Below, one piece after another: positions 1 through 6,416 of a stretch of DNA of 27,647 nucleotides. The first letter of the stretch is position 1; the number at the start of each line of letters is the position of its first letter. The DNA comes from Bacteriovoracaceae bacterium (GTDB taxonomy: Bacteria; Bdellovibrionota; Bacteriovoracia; Bacteriovoracales; Bacteriovoracaceae). The stretch lies in NCBI GenBank assembly GCA_947442115.1, contig CANEVK010000002.1, forward strand, positions 1 to 27,647, written 5' to 3'. Position numbers and translations under genes: made by a program. The notes under the pieces were generated by a model. That model did not search any database and was not told the origin of the DNA. It saw only the letters and a list, made by a program, of their open reading frames with translations.

Positions 1-248
1 AGCAGGATACAGAAATTAAAGAAATAAACCGATTTTTTATGATGAAACCAAATAAACCAGGATGAGAGGAGAATAGGTGCAATAACATACCAGAAAAGTT
101 CAATGCTTTTCTTGAGATAAATCAAGGAAAAGGGAGAGAGGTGGTGCCTATAGGCATATTGCAAATATAAAAAAACAAAAGAAAGAAAAAGATAAATAAT
201 CACATTGAGTACCAGAACATCTTTCTTTCTGACTTTTAATTGTTCCAT
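1..248 (-). CDS. Membrane protein, unknown function (5' part only, runs off window)
   Basis: An open frame of 82 codons starts at an ATG (complement of 246-248) and continues without a stop past base 1. GGAAG sits upstream of the ATG at a usable spacing of about 7 bases. The protein begins MEQLKVRKKD, a basic N-terminus, then a hydrophobic segment (about residues 11-31, VLVLNVIIYLFLSF...), a short His/Arg-containing loop (YRHHLSP), and a second hydrophobic segment (about 50-67, ELFWYVIAPILLSSW) followed by FHHKK. This is a typical two-or-more-pass inner-membrane pattern with positive charges flanking the segments. The start lies only 25 bases from the divergent ferredoxin start. It is on the same strand as murU, whose stop is about 200 bases upstream, so it could be the next gene of that operon. 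I do not recognise the family. The clean frame, RBS and protein pattern make it likely to be real. Confidence 0.7.
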   Translation of the reverse strand, partial: MEQLKVRKKDVLVLNVIIYLFLSFVFLYLQYAYRHHLSPFSLIYLKKSIELFWYVIAPILLSSWFIWFHHKKSVYFFNFCIL

Positions 249-267
249 TTTAATTCTTCCCTATAAT
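240..267 (+). promoter_or_regulatory. Sigma-70-like promoter for the ferredoxin gene
   Basis: TTGTTC (240-245) is followed after 16 bases by a perfect TATAAT (262-267). Transcription would start about 6-8 bases later, at roughly 273-275, which coincides with the ATG at 274. No Shine-Dalgarno sequence precedes that ATG, so the mRNA would be leaderless or nearly so. The -35 box overlaps the start codon of the divergent membrane protein gene. Confidence 0.55.
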
Positions 268-273
268 AGAGCC

Positions 274-462
274 ATGGGACAAATCCAACTTGAAATTACC
301 GGCCTCTGTATTAGTTGCGATAACTGTAGACTTATATGCCCAGAGCATGCCGTTATTACAGATGGCAAGGAGTATTTCATCGACTCCTGGAGCTGCACAC
401 TCTGTGGCCTCTGTATTGAAGCTTGCCCTATGGATTGCATTAAAGAACTTTCTACGACTTAA
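274..462 (+). CDS. Small 2[4Fe-4S] ferredoxin
   Basis: A 62-residue bacterial-type ferredoxin. Two complete cluster motifs are visible: C12-x2-C15-x2-C18-x3-C22-P and C41-x2-C44-x2-C47-x3-C51-P. By family knowledge each binds a [4Fe-4S] cluster, with the last Cys of one motif completing the other cluster. The role is soluble low-potential electron transfer; the partner is unknown. The chosen start gives MGQIQLEITGLC, the normal N-terminal strand before the first motif. An in-frame TTG at 205 would add a 23-residue hydrophobic stretch foreign to the family and lies upstream of a good promoter, so I rejected it. The 3' end overlaps the convergent murU stop by 11 bases. The gene sits antisense between two minus-strand genes, an unusual nested position. 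Confidence 0.9.
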   Translation: MGQIQLEITGLCISCDNCRLICPEHAVITDGKEYFIDSWSCTLCGLCIEACPMDCIKELSTT

Positions 463-1414
463 GTTCTTCACAGATATCACTCCACCAAACTGTTTTTAAA
501 CTATTTTTTGTGACACTCTTTTTGACATTATTCAAAATAATAGAGTGACTCATTTCAGTTTCAAGTTTCTCAGTCCCCAAATTAATAACGCTCGGTGAAA
601 TAGCATGATAAGACGCCTTTTTAAGATCAATCTTCCATGTCTTAAGAGCATGATTGCCCACTAAAAATCTAATAAAGGGATGATTAGAATTTTCCCGATA
701 AGTCTCAAGTATTTTAAAGCTTGTCTCCCAATATCTTTGCAAAGTTCCAAAATCCCAATAATCAATATCCTCTAAGATAATCGTTGGGATAGCATCATTT
801 TTATAGAGGCACACGCTCTCAAAAAAACTACTCACGCCCTCTACGGGTTTCAATTGATTGAGATTGATGATAGAAATTCCCGTATACGTTTCTACTTTTG
901 ATGATAGAGGAAGATCCTTGTTTTTGACTATACTCTGCATGATTCTTTTATCATCAACCAAAATGGCATTGTAGCCTAAATCAGTATTGACCCAGTAATT
1001 AAACAAGGTGCATTTGGCTTTTTCACTTGCTTGGACATACTTCATGAACCGATCAGGTGGGATGTAAAAAAACTGATCAGCATTGAGAACTAAAAGACGC
1101 CCTTTATATTTCACTTCTGGCAGACGCGCTAACTGATGTATGGCACCACCGATATCAAGGATTTCAGGTTTTTCCCAAAGCAGTTGAACACCTTCAAACG
1201 AGCTACTCTCTTTACAAAAATATTCAATCGTCTCTCCCATATAATGAAGATTGATATAAATATTTTTGATCCCTAAGGAGCGAGCATAAGCAACTTGAAG
1301 TTCAAGTAAGGTTTTTTCAAAAACAGGCCACATCACTTTGGGAAGATGTTTTCCAATCTCACCCATTCTGGTTCCAAAGCCAGCGGCCAGAATTAAGCAA
1401 TAATCAATTGGCAT
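452..1414 (-). CDS. murU: MurU-like nucleotidyltransferase (probable MurNAc-1-P uridylyltransferase)
   Basis: A 320-residue NTP_transferase-fold protein. The N-terminal nucleotide-binding motif LAAGFGTRMG is at residues 9-18, with the following Pro-Lys at 25-26 supplying the usual lysine. EKPEILDIGGAI (81-92) corresponds to the ETGGGI region of sugar-nucleotide transferases, and NAD (111-113) to the metal-binding NGD/NAD segment. In Pseudomonas MurU converts MurNAc alpha-1-phosphate and UTP to UDP-MurNAc in cell-wall recycling. The assignment rests mainly on the upstream AmgK-like kinase, whose stop overlaps this start by 11 bases. Characterised MurU proteins are about 225 residues; this one carries about 90 extra C-terminal residues without a motif I recognise. 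It could use another hexose 1-phosphate; the specificity is inference. Confidence 0.72.
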   Translation of the reverse strand: MPIDYCLILAAGFGTRMGEIGKHLPKVMWPVFEKTLLELQVAYARSLGIKNIYINLHYMGETIEYFCKESSSFEGVQLLWEKPEILDIGGAIHQLARLPEVKYKGRLLVLNADQFFYIPPDRFMKYVQASEKAKCTLFNYWVNTDLGYNAILVDDKRIMQSIVKNKDLPLSSKVETYTGISIINLNQLKPVEGVSSFFESVCLYKNDAIPTIILEDIDYWDFGTLQRYWETSFKILETYRENSNHPFIRFLVGNHALKTWKIDLKKASYHAISPSVINLGTEKLETEMSHSIILNNVKKSVTKNSLKTVWWSDICEELKS

Positions 1415-2435
1415 AATAATTTTGGAAAAGTTTAATTTTTAATTCTTCATAAACTGGTTTATCCATCATCACTCTTCTTATTTTTTCCATGGCAAATCCA
1501 ATATATTTTAAATAGCGATCATCTTTTCTCCAGTTATAGATATAACAAAAACTACCTACGGCCTTAAAAACTCGTTGGATCGTCATGTCATCATAAAGAG
1601 CTTCAAATTGTTGGTAATTCTTTTGACCATGAATTGATGGATCTAAACTTTCAAAATAATAACGTTTAAGCTTCTGGCGATTTTCTTCATGGATATCATA
1701 ATAACAGTCCTCTAGAAGAGAAACTAAGTCATACTGAGGAATTCCCCACCTTGCATCCTGAAAATCGATGAAAATAAATTCGCCATTTTTAATCATCACG
1801 TTTCTTGAGTGAAAATCTCTGTGTGTAATGACCATTTTCTGAGAAGCGAGTCTTTGCATAATAGGATTAAATAAATCCTCCAGCTCCCTTATAAGAATCT
1901 CGTCCTGGCATTTATTAAAAAAATTGAAAAAGTACTTAAAGGTAAACTTGGTTTCATCCATATATTTTGTATGGTCAAACTTTAACTGAAAAAGATGTGG
2001 GTTCTGAATAGCTTTCGGTGAAATTTTATGCAACTCCAGTAATTGATCCACTACCACCTTATAAATTTGAAATTCCTCTTCTTTAGTTTTGATACCAGAA
2101 ATGTGTTGCAAGAGTGTTTCATTTCCTAGGTCTTCCTCAAGTAAGTAACCACGAGATAAGTTATGATCAAGAATCGCAGGGACTCTGATGTTGTTTTTTT
2201 CCATAAACTGCTGAACGCTCAAAAAAGGATGCTTATCAAATTCCTCATTGAAAGGATTGTCCAAACAAACGACATAGCTTTGTTTGTCAGTAAAAATTCG
2301 GTAATATCTTCTAGTTGAAGCATCTCCAGTCAATTTATCTACTTCTTCGAGTTTTTCATCTGATAGAATGTTTTTATCCTGAGTTTTGTTAAACAATTCT
2401 TCAATGTAAAAGCGCTCTGACTGTTCAGGCTTCAT
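1404..2435 (-). CDS. amgK: AmgK-like anomeric sugar kinase (APH fold)
   Basis: A 343-residue aminoglycoside-phosphotransferase-fold kinase. LTGDASTRRYYRI (35-47) matches the N-terminal GDAS-x-RRY signature of AmgK, the MurNAc/GlcNAc anomeric kinase. The catalytic loop HRDFHSRN is at 205-212 (Asp207 as likely base), and the metal-binding segment IDFQDARWG at 223-231. The expected reaction is ATP-dependent phosphorylation of the anomeric hydroxyl of MurNAc, giving the substrate of MurU in the cytoplasm. The start ATG overlaps the stop of the upstream lipoprotein gene as ATGA, so translation is probably coupled. The 3' end overlaps murU by 11 bases. Together this is the AmgK-MurU salvage pair that bypasses de novo UDP-MurNAc synthesis. 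A generic phosphotransferase is the alternative, made unlikely by the neighbour. Confidence 0.8.
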   Translation of the reverse strand: MKPEQSERFYIEELFNKTQDKNILSDEKLEEVDKLTGDASTRRYYRIFTDKQSYVVCLDNPFNEEFDKHPFLSVQQFMEKNNIRVPAILDHNLSRGYLLEEDLGNETLLQHISGIKTKEEEFQIYKVVVDQLLELHKISPKAIQNPHLFQLKFDHTKYMDETKFTFKYFFNFFNKCQDEILIRELEDLFNPIMQRLASQKMVITHRDFHSRNVMIKNGEFIFIDFQDARWGIPQYDLVSLLEDCYYDIHEENRQKLKRYYFESLDPSIHGQKNYQQFEALYDDMTIQRVFKAVGSFCYIYNWRKDDRYLKYIGFAMEKIRRVMMDKPVYEELKIKLFQNYYAN

Positions 2436-3277
2436 AGATTTTCCCTTAGGCGATTAATAAATGAATAAAAATTTTTCGGTGAAGTTCTTTTAGAAACGAC
2501 TTGGTCTTGGTTGGAATTTTTAATGATAAAACTTTTAAAAAGAGATTCTTCTCTTGTGAGTTGATTAGGATCTGCCACTTGAAAATAAAAATCAGCTGTA
2601 TTCCTGTTTTGAACCTGCAACCATGCTAAATAATATTCTCCACTAAAGCCACTCCTCATCGCCAAATGGTGTGCCCATTTGTGGACCTCCATTTTCTCAT
2701 CAAGACCTAGACGATTCAAACTCATCATTCTTTCCATAGTCAGATGACCGGTTGGGATGATGATCTTCTTTGGATATAGTCCCTTCTCACTCTTAACAAG
2801 TTCAAAGGCGAGTACACTGGCCAGCATACTTTCATTTTTTAAGTATTTGGAAACAAGTCCCTTAGATAAGAAAATTTCACCTCTCGGCAATGAAAAGTGA
2901 ATGGGAGTTTCTGTCTTAAGAATAGTAATCTTGCCTGTTTTTAATCTTTTAAAAAAAATTTCATTATTGATTAAAATATCACTTATTAATTTATCAAGAT
3001 AACTGACTTCTTTTTTATCCAGCGGGATAATCTTAACTTCGGGATTTTTTAAAAGCACATTTTTTAATGCATAAAACTGATCTTCATAATCTTTCAGATT
3101 CATGGACTGATAACCACTGTCGAGAGATTTTTTTGGTGAAGATCCAAATGGTAGAACAAAGCTAGAGCAAGAATTTAAAAAAAGACTTAATCCAAAACAT
3201 AAAACCCCCGCTTGAAGCGAGGGTCTTACTGGGATGTGAAATAAAGATTTAAATTTCAGAAGCGACGTCACGACCAT
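2432..3277 (-). CDS. Lipoprotein with a degenerate M48-type peptidase domain (HExxH lost)
   Basis: About 281 residues from the ATG at 3277, with a long N-terminal extension, then a hydrophobic run and a lipobox-like LNSC with Cys about residue 37. The middle resembles M48 metallopeptidases: LPRGEIFLSKGL (about 130-141) matches the P-G-G-x-I-F-v-x-x-G-L strand, and NESMLASVLAFELVK (148-162) matches the NEDELAAVLAHEIAH helix. At the zinc site FELVK replaces HExxH, so both metal histidines are gone. Further on, MEVHKWAHHLAMRSG aligns with the ExxAD...MARAG helix. It is probably a non-catalytic relative with a binding or chaperone role; that is inference. The start overlaps the end of the LysM gene by 29 bases; ATG 3277, GTG 3271 or an upstream TTG are all possible, and none has a good RBS. 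It is coupled to amgK downstream by an ATGA overlap. Confidence 0.65.
   Translation of the reverse strand: MVVTSLLKFKSLFHIPVRPSLQAGVLCFGLSLFLNSCSSFVLPFGSSPKKSLDSGYQSMNLKDYEDQFYALKNVLLKNPEVKIIPLDKKEVSYLDKLISDILINNEIFFKRLKTGKITILKTETPIHFSLPRGEIFLSKGLVSKYLKNESMLASVLAFELVKSEKGLYPKKIIIPTGHLTMERMMSLNRLGLDEKMEVHKWAHHLAMRSGFSGEYYLAWLQVQNRNTADFYFQVADPNQLTREESLFKSFIIKNSNQDQVVSKRTSPKNFYSFINRLRENL
3201..3223 (-). terminator. Terminator-like hairpin inside the 5' coding region of the M48-like gene
   Basis: On the minus strand a 7-bp GC-rich stem (3217-3223 with 3205-3211, one G-U pair) with a 5-base loop is followed by TTTTATGTTTT. It lies 25 bases after the LysM gene stop, where a terminator would be expected, yet it is within the frame of the next lipoprotein, which has no start codon between the hairpin and its lipobox. 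It may act as a partial terminator or attenuator that translation suppresses. Confidence 0.5.
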
Positions 3278-3917
3278 TTTCAAGATAATAGAGTGTAAAA
3301 CCAGCAAATATCTTATTAGGATCGCGGATTAGTGGTTTATTATTATTCCAAATATTTTTCCATTTTTTCGTTGTTTGATAAACGGAATTTGAAATTGTCC
3401 CTAAAGTATCACCTGTTCTAATCAGATAAGGTAATCCTTCAGGATTCCATACAAACTCCTGGGCCGGAGCAGTGTATTTTAATTCTGTGCCAGCTCTAAC
3501 TGAGGTAGATCCATTCAGAACACTGCTGTTTTGACTAGCAAGTTCCTTCCACTTTGAATAATCACCATACAATTTGAAGGCAATCATCATGAGTGTTTCA
3601 TTTTTTTGGACCTTATAGGTCTGTTCTGAACCACCAGAAGAAACTTCACTCACGACTGGTGTTGCTTCACTAGAAATATTATTTGACTCTTCCACCACAG
3701 GTGCATCAGTGACAACTGGTGCTTCAGCAGGAGCACCTTCAGCTCCGGCCATCTCTGTTGGTTCTGAAGCAGGAGCTTCATTTGGATTTTCTACAAATTC
3801 ATCGGCATCAGATAATTCAACTTGCGGACTTTCTTGACCCACATCCTGTGCTGATTTTGATCCTGAGCATCCGATAAGGCCCAAGAGCAAAAAAACCATC
3901 ATTGGTATTAGCTTCAT
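3249..3917 (-). CDS. LysM-domain lipoprotein (two LysM repeats)
   Basis: 222 residues from the ATG at 3917, chosen because AGGGAG lies 5 bases upstream; the GTG two codons earlier overlaps that RBS. A lipoprotein signal ends in LIGC with Cys17. Residues about 18-98 form a Glu/Ala/Pro/Val-rich linker, probably an extended spacer. Two LysM modules follow: about 101-150 (YKVQKNETLMMIAFKLYGDYSKWKEL... GTELKY) and about 164-211 (YLIRTGDTLGTIS...W.NIW..N...I.DPNKIFAGFTLYYL). LysM binds GlcNAc-containing glycans, so this is a lipid-anchored peptidoglycan-binding protein, in the inner or outer membrane. It is the first gene of a unit with the M48-like lipoprotein, amgK and murU, which suggests a role around peptidoglycan handling. 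No enzymatic domain is present. Confidence 0.87.
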   Translation of the reverse strand: MKLIPMMVFLLLGLIGCSGSKSAQDVGQESPQVELSDADEFVENPNEAPASEPTEMAGAEGAPAEAPVVTDAPVVEESNNISSEATPVVSEVSSGGSEQTYKVQKNETLMMIAFKLYGDYSKWKELASQNSSVLNGSTSVRAGTELKYTAPAQEFVWNPEGLPYLIRTGDTLGTISNSVYQTTKKWKNIWNNNKPLIRDPNKIFAGFTLYYLENGRDVASEI

Positions 3918-4001
3918 AATCACTCCCTGATAATGACACGTCTATAAAGTATATTATACACCTGTAATTTTTAGGGAGGTGGAAAAAATTGCGCTAACTA
4001 G

Positions 4002-4676
4002 TTAAAAATAAAAAAACATATCTTTTTGGTCAATTGAATCCCAGATTCGTTTAACCAATCGATCAAAATGCTCTTCATTGTCGAGAAAATCTAACTCATC
4101 AGTATCTACAATGAGGGATTTTCCAAGATTGTAATTGGCGTACCAGTCATCATAGTAGTTGTTAAGACTGGTGAGGTAATCAACAGGAATGGCCTGCTCA
4201 TAATCTCTTCCACGTAATTTAATACGTTCTTGAAGTTTAGGAACAGATCTTCTAAGAAAAATCATGAGTGTTGGTGGGTTTAAATACTGAATCATCGACT
4301 CATAAAGAGTTCGGTAGTTTTCATAATCTCTGGCATCAAGTTTACCTTGCTCAAAAAGAGCACGAGCAAAAATATTAGCATCTTCATAAATCGAACGATC
4401 TTGAACAGAAGAGGCGGGAGCTGTTTCAATATATTTATGAGTATTAAATCTGTGGGTAAGAAAATAAACCTGCAAGGGAAATGACCAACGGTCCATGTCT
4501 TTATAAAAATCTGCAAGATAAGGATTGTCTTGAACAGATTCATAATGGGGCTTCCATCCAAGTCTTTCAGAAAGTTTTTTGGTGAGAGTCGTTTTACCAC
4601 TCCCGATATTTCCGGCCACCACAACAAACATTGGGTTAGTAGGGCTCGTGAGGCGCTGGTAGGCCATATCTGACAT
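4002..4676 (-). CDS. Deoxynucleoside kinase (dNK family)
   Basis: 224 residues starting at the ATG at 4676, selected because AGGAGAA lies 4-5 bases upstream; an in-frame ATG seven codons earlier has no RBS. The P-loop GNIGSGKTT is at about residues 22-30, and DRSIYED corresponds to the (D/E)RS motif that binds the deoxyribose and base in dCK/dGK/dAK enzymes. The lid is the Arg-rich LRRSVP...RIKLRGRDYE region. The enzyme phosphorylates deoxynucleosides to dNMPs with ATP; which base it prefers cannot be read from sequence by eye. It stands alone, between the LysM unit and a divergent outer-membrane protein gene. Deoxynucleoside salvage would suit an organism feeding on nucleic-acid breakdown products; that is inference. 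Confidence 0.88.
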   Translation of the reverse strand: MSDMAYQRLTSPTNPMFVVVAGNIGSGKTTLTKKLSERLGWKPHYESVQDNPYLADFYKDMDRWSFPLQVYFLTHRFNTHKYIETAPASSVQDRSIYEDANIFARALFEQGKLDARDYENYRTLYESMIQYLNPPTLMIFLRRSVPKLQERIKLRGRDYEQAIPVDYLTSLNNYYDDWYANYNLGKSLIVDTDELDFLDNEEHFDRLVKRIWDSIDQKDMFFYF

Positions 4677-4737
4677 AGGATTCTCCTGAATTTGCATGAG
4701 AAAATGTTAGTATGAATCATGCCACAAATCTTGACTC

Positions 4738-4749
4738 AATTGATCAATT
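4738..4749. repeat. 12-bp perfect palindrome in a divergent intergenic region
   Basis: AATTGATCAATT is a perfect palindrome between the divergent dNK and outer-membrane protein genes, 21 bases before the -35 box of the latter. It is preceded by TTGACTCAA, another near-symmetric half-site arrangement. It could be a repressor site, but AT-rich palindromes of this length also occur by chance. Confidence 0.3.
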
Positions 4750-4769
4750 TTTTATTTTTCTTCTGTTGA

Positions 4770-4798
4770 TTGAAGTTGTTGCGTTAATTACTTAGAAT
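4770..4798 (+). promoter_or_regulatory. Sigma-70-like promoter for the outer-membrane barrel gene
   Basis: TTGAAG (4770-4775), a 17-base spacer, then TAGAAT (4793-4798). The predicted transcription start, about 4805, is only some 4 bases before the ATG at 4809, and there is no Shine-Dalgarno sequence. This is the second near-leaderless arrangement in the window. Confidence 0.55.
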
Positions 4799-4808
4799 GT
4801 TTTCATAG

Positions 4809-5789
4809 ATGAAATCACTGCCAGTTAAAATTATTTACCTTCTCCTATGTCTTGGAATCTCCAGCGAAATTTGGGGCCAGTCCTTGGTTGATGATGCCAA
4901 TCTTGCTAGCGGCGGCTCGAGCGAAGGAAATACTTTTCAAGAAACAATAAAAATTATTTCAAATTCTAAGAAAATTTTTATTCTTACAAATAATAACCAA
5001 CTCCTAGGTCCCGGAGATTTTATCTCTCTGGCCCTCGAAAATAAGTTAGCGGCACGGGCCGTGGTTGGTAAGTCCCACCAAGGACAAGTTGGCATAAAAA
5101 TTCTAAAAATTTATTCCATGGCCCAATGGACGAAACTCAGAAGAAATTCAGAGGTCCAAATCATACGGGGTGACGATTCAGGTTTTGGAAAAAAAGCTGA
5201 ACCAAAAACTGAAGAAAATAAAGTGGCCCGTATAAAATCAGAGGAAGACCTCTACACTGGTGATGTGGTGGATGATGCTTCTGGACTCATTGAAGAAAGT
5301 AAAAATCGGCATATTAAACCGGATAACCTTATCTCCATTGCCGGGGCTTATTTTGATGCCAACGAGATACCCTCTCGTGGGGGTAAAATGAGATCAGTTA
5401 TGTTTGGTGCCTCTTGGGCTTACCAATTTACAGATAATTATTTTCTTGAGGGTGTTTACGGTCGTGCTCTTCTCGATAATTATCCCGCCGATAGCGCACA
5501 AACACTAGTCAATCATCTGGTGGCGAGAATCAAGTATAATTTCAAAGGGCCTGCTTATACATTTCTAATGCCCTATATTGGTTTTCAAAGTTTCACTGTT
5601 TCTAGCCCTGATGCAGGAAAAGGCACGAGTGCTTCTCAGAATGAAGAAGAACTTGCCACGATTAATGATTTAAAAAAAACAGGGCCAGTATTTGGAGTCA
5701 CCCTCATGAGAAGACTCGTTCCAGGTTGGTTTATTAAGACTGATTTAGGCTCTGATGTTGTTAACCTAGGATTTAGCATTGAATTTTAA
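4809..5789 (+). CDS. Outer-membrane beta-barrel domain protein
   Basis: 326 residues with a signal peptide (MKSLPVKIIYLLLCLGIS, probable cleavage after IWG at about residue 23). Residues about 40-120 form a separate N-terminal part rich in Ile/Lys (KIISNSKKIFILTNNNQL, then a glycine-containing strand region), followed by a charged linker to about 165. From about residue 173 (NLISIAGAYFDAN) alternating aromatic/polar strands look like a small transmembrane beta-barrel, ending VVNLGFSIEF with the C-terminal Phe typical of BAM substrates. This resembles the outer-membrane beta-barrel domain proteins common in myxobacteria and Bdellovibrionota; the exact family and function are not known to me. 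It heads a plus-strand run: the next gene, a tiny lipoprotein, begins inside its last codons. Confidence 0.75.
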   Translation: MKSLPVKIIYLLLCLGISSEIWGQSLVDDANLASGGSSEGNTFQETIKIISNSKKIFILTNNNQLLGPGDFISLALENKLAARAVVGKSHQGQVGIKILKIYSMAQWTKLRRNSEVQIIRGDDSGFGKKAEPKTEENKVARIKSEEDLYTGDVVDDASGLIEESKNRHIKPDNLISIAGAYFDANEIPSRGGKMRSVMFGASWAYQFTDNYFLEGVYGRALLDNYPADSAQTLVNHLVARIKYNFKGPAYTFLMPYIGFQSFTVSSPDAGKGTSASQNEEELATINDLKKTGPVFGVTLMRRLVPGWFIKTDLGSDVVNLGFSIEF

Positions 5790-5937
5790 TCTCCTCATTT
5801 TTTTAATTTTCTTAAGTAGCTGTGGAGTTAAAGGTGATCCCTCAGCACCAAAGAGTGCAAGCCTTCCCAGTGTGCTGGAGAATTATCCTGATATCAAAAC
5901 TCAGCAGCCCCTTGATGACTCAAAAATAAAAAAATAA
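5779..5937 (+). CDS. Small LptM/YifL-like lipoprotein (52 residues)
   Basis: A short gene fills the space between the barrel gene and folK. It starts at TTG 5779, the only plausible start after an in-frame stop at 5767, overlaps the barrel gene stop by 11 bases, and its TAA shares one base with the folK ATG (TAATG). The product has a hydrophobic run (residues 3-12), lipobox LSSC with Cys15, then CGVKGDPSAP and a short polar tail ending DDSKIKK. The C-G-x-K-G-x-x-x-x-P pattern right after the lipidated Cys is the hallmark of LptM (YifL), a small outer-membrane lipoprotein that in E. coli assists LptD-LptE assembly. E. coli LptM is 67 residues, so the size fits. Function here is inference; the lipoprotein call is firm if TTG is used. 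Confidence 0.72.
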   Translation: MNFNLLIFLIFLSSCGVKGDPSAPKSASLPSVLENYPDIKTQQPLDDSKIKK

Positions 5938-6395
5938 TGTCTCTTATTATTGCAACAGGCTCTAATCTAGATTCACCGATTGAAAACTTAATCCAAGCGC
6001 AAAAAGTTTTATCCTCAAAATTTGAGCTCGTTGCGGCCAGTCGCATTTATCGTTCCACGGCAGTGGATTATGAGAACCAGCCTGATTTTTTCAATCAAGT
6101 TCTAGAGTTCAAAATACCCACAATCACTCCGGATGAAGCCATGCTCTGGCTTCTAGAGGCAGAAAAAGAAATGGGGCGAGTGAGAACTATCTCTCGGGGC
6201 CCCCGAACGATAGATATGGATATCATTTTTTGGAATCTTGAAACGCATCACACAAAACTTGTCATCATCCCACACCCGCGGTGGGTTGAACGAAGTTTCG
6301 TCATTCACCCCCTTCAAGAGTTGCCGTTCTTTAAAACAATTGAAAAATGTTTTACAATTCCTAGGTCATTCCATGTGGAAGCTTACCCTGTCTAA
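5937..6395 (+). CDS. folK: Hydroxymethyl-dihydropterin pyrophosphokinase (HPPK)
   Basis: 152 residues, the usual size of monofunctional HPPK. It transfers pyrophosphate from ATP to 6-hydroxymethyl-7,8-dihydropterin in folate synthesis, in the cytoplasm. Visible signatures: the N-terminal ATGSNL (family GSNLG), YRSTAVDYENQPDFFNQV (the substrate-binding loop with the E/N-x-P-x-F/Y-x-N motif), LLEAEKEMGRVR, and RGPRTIDMDIIFW, the diagnostic RxxRxxDxDI(L) segment whose two Asp bind magnesium. HPRWVERSFVIHPLQEL matches the C-terminal HPR..R.FVL.PL.EL. The start overlaps the preceding lipoprotein stop by one base, so it is translationally coupled. Confidence 0.95.
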   Translation: MSLIIATGSNLDSPIENLIQAQKVLSSKFELVAASRIYRSTAVDYENQPDFFNQVLEFKIPTITPDEAMLWLLEAEKEMGRVRTISRGPRTIDMDIIFWNLETHHTKLVIIPHPRWVERSFVIHPLQELPFFKTIEKCFTIPRSFHVEAYPV

Positions 6396-6416
6396 TATTG
6401 ACCAAGGATTTGGAAG

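Noticed and set aside
205..273. N-terminal extension of the ferredoxin from TTG 205
   Set aside because: It adds a hydrophobic stretch foreign to ferredoxins, starts upstream of the TATAAT promoter, and overlaps the divergent membrane protein gene.
4292..4720. A 142-codon frame in the deoxynucleoside kinase region
   Set aside because: It is a different frame of the kinase gene with no recognisable protein pattern; the kinase frame has P-loop, DRS motif and RBS.
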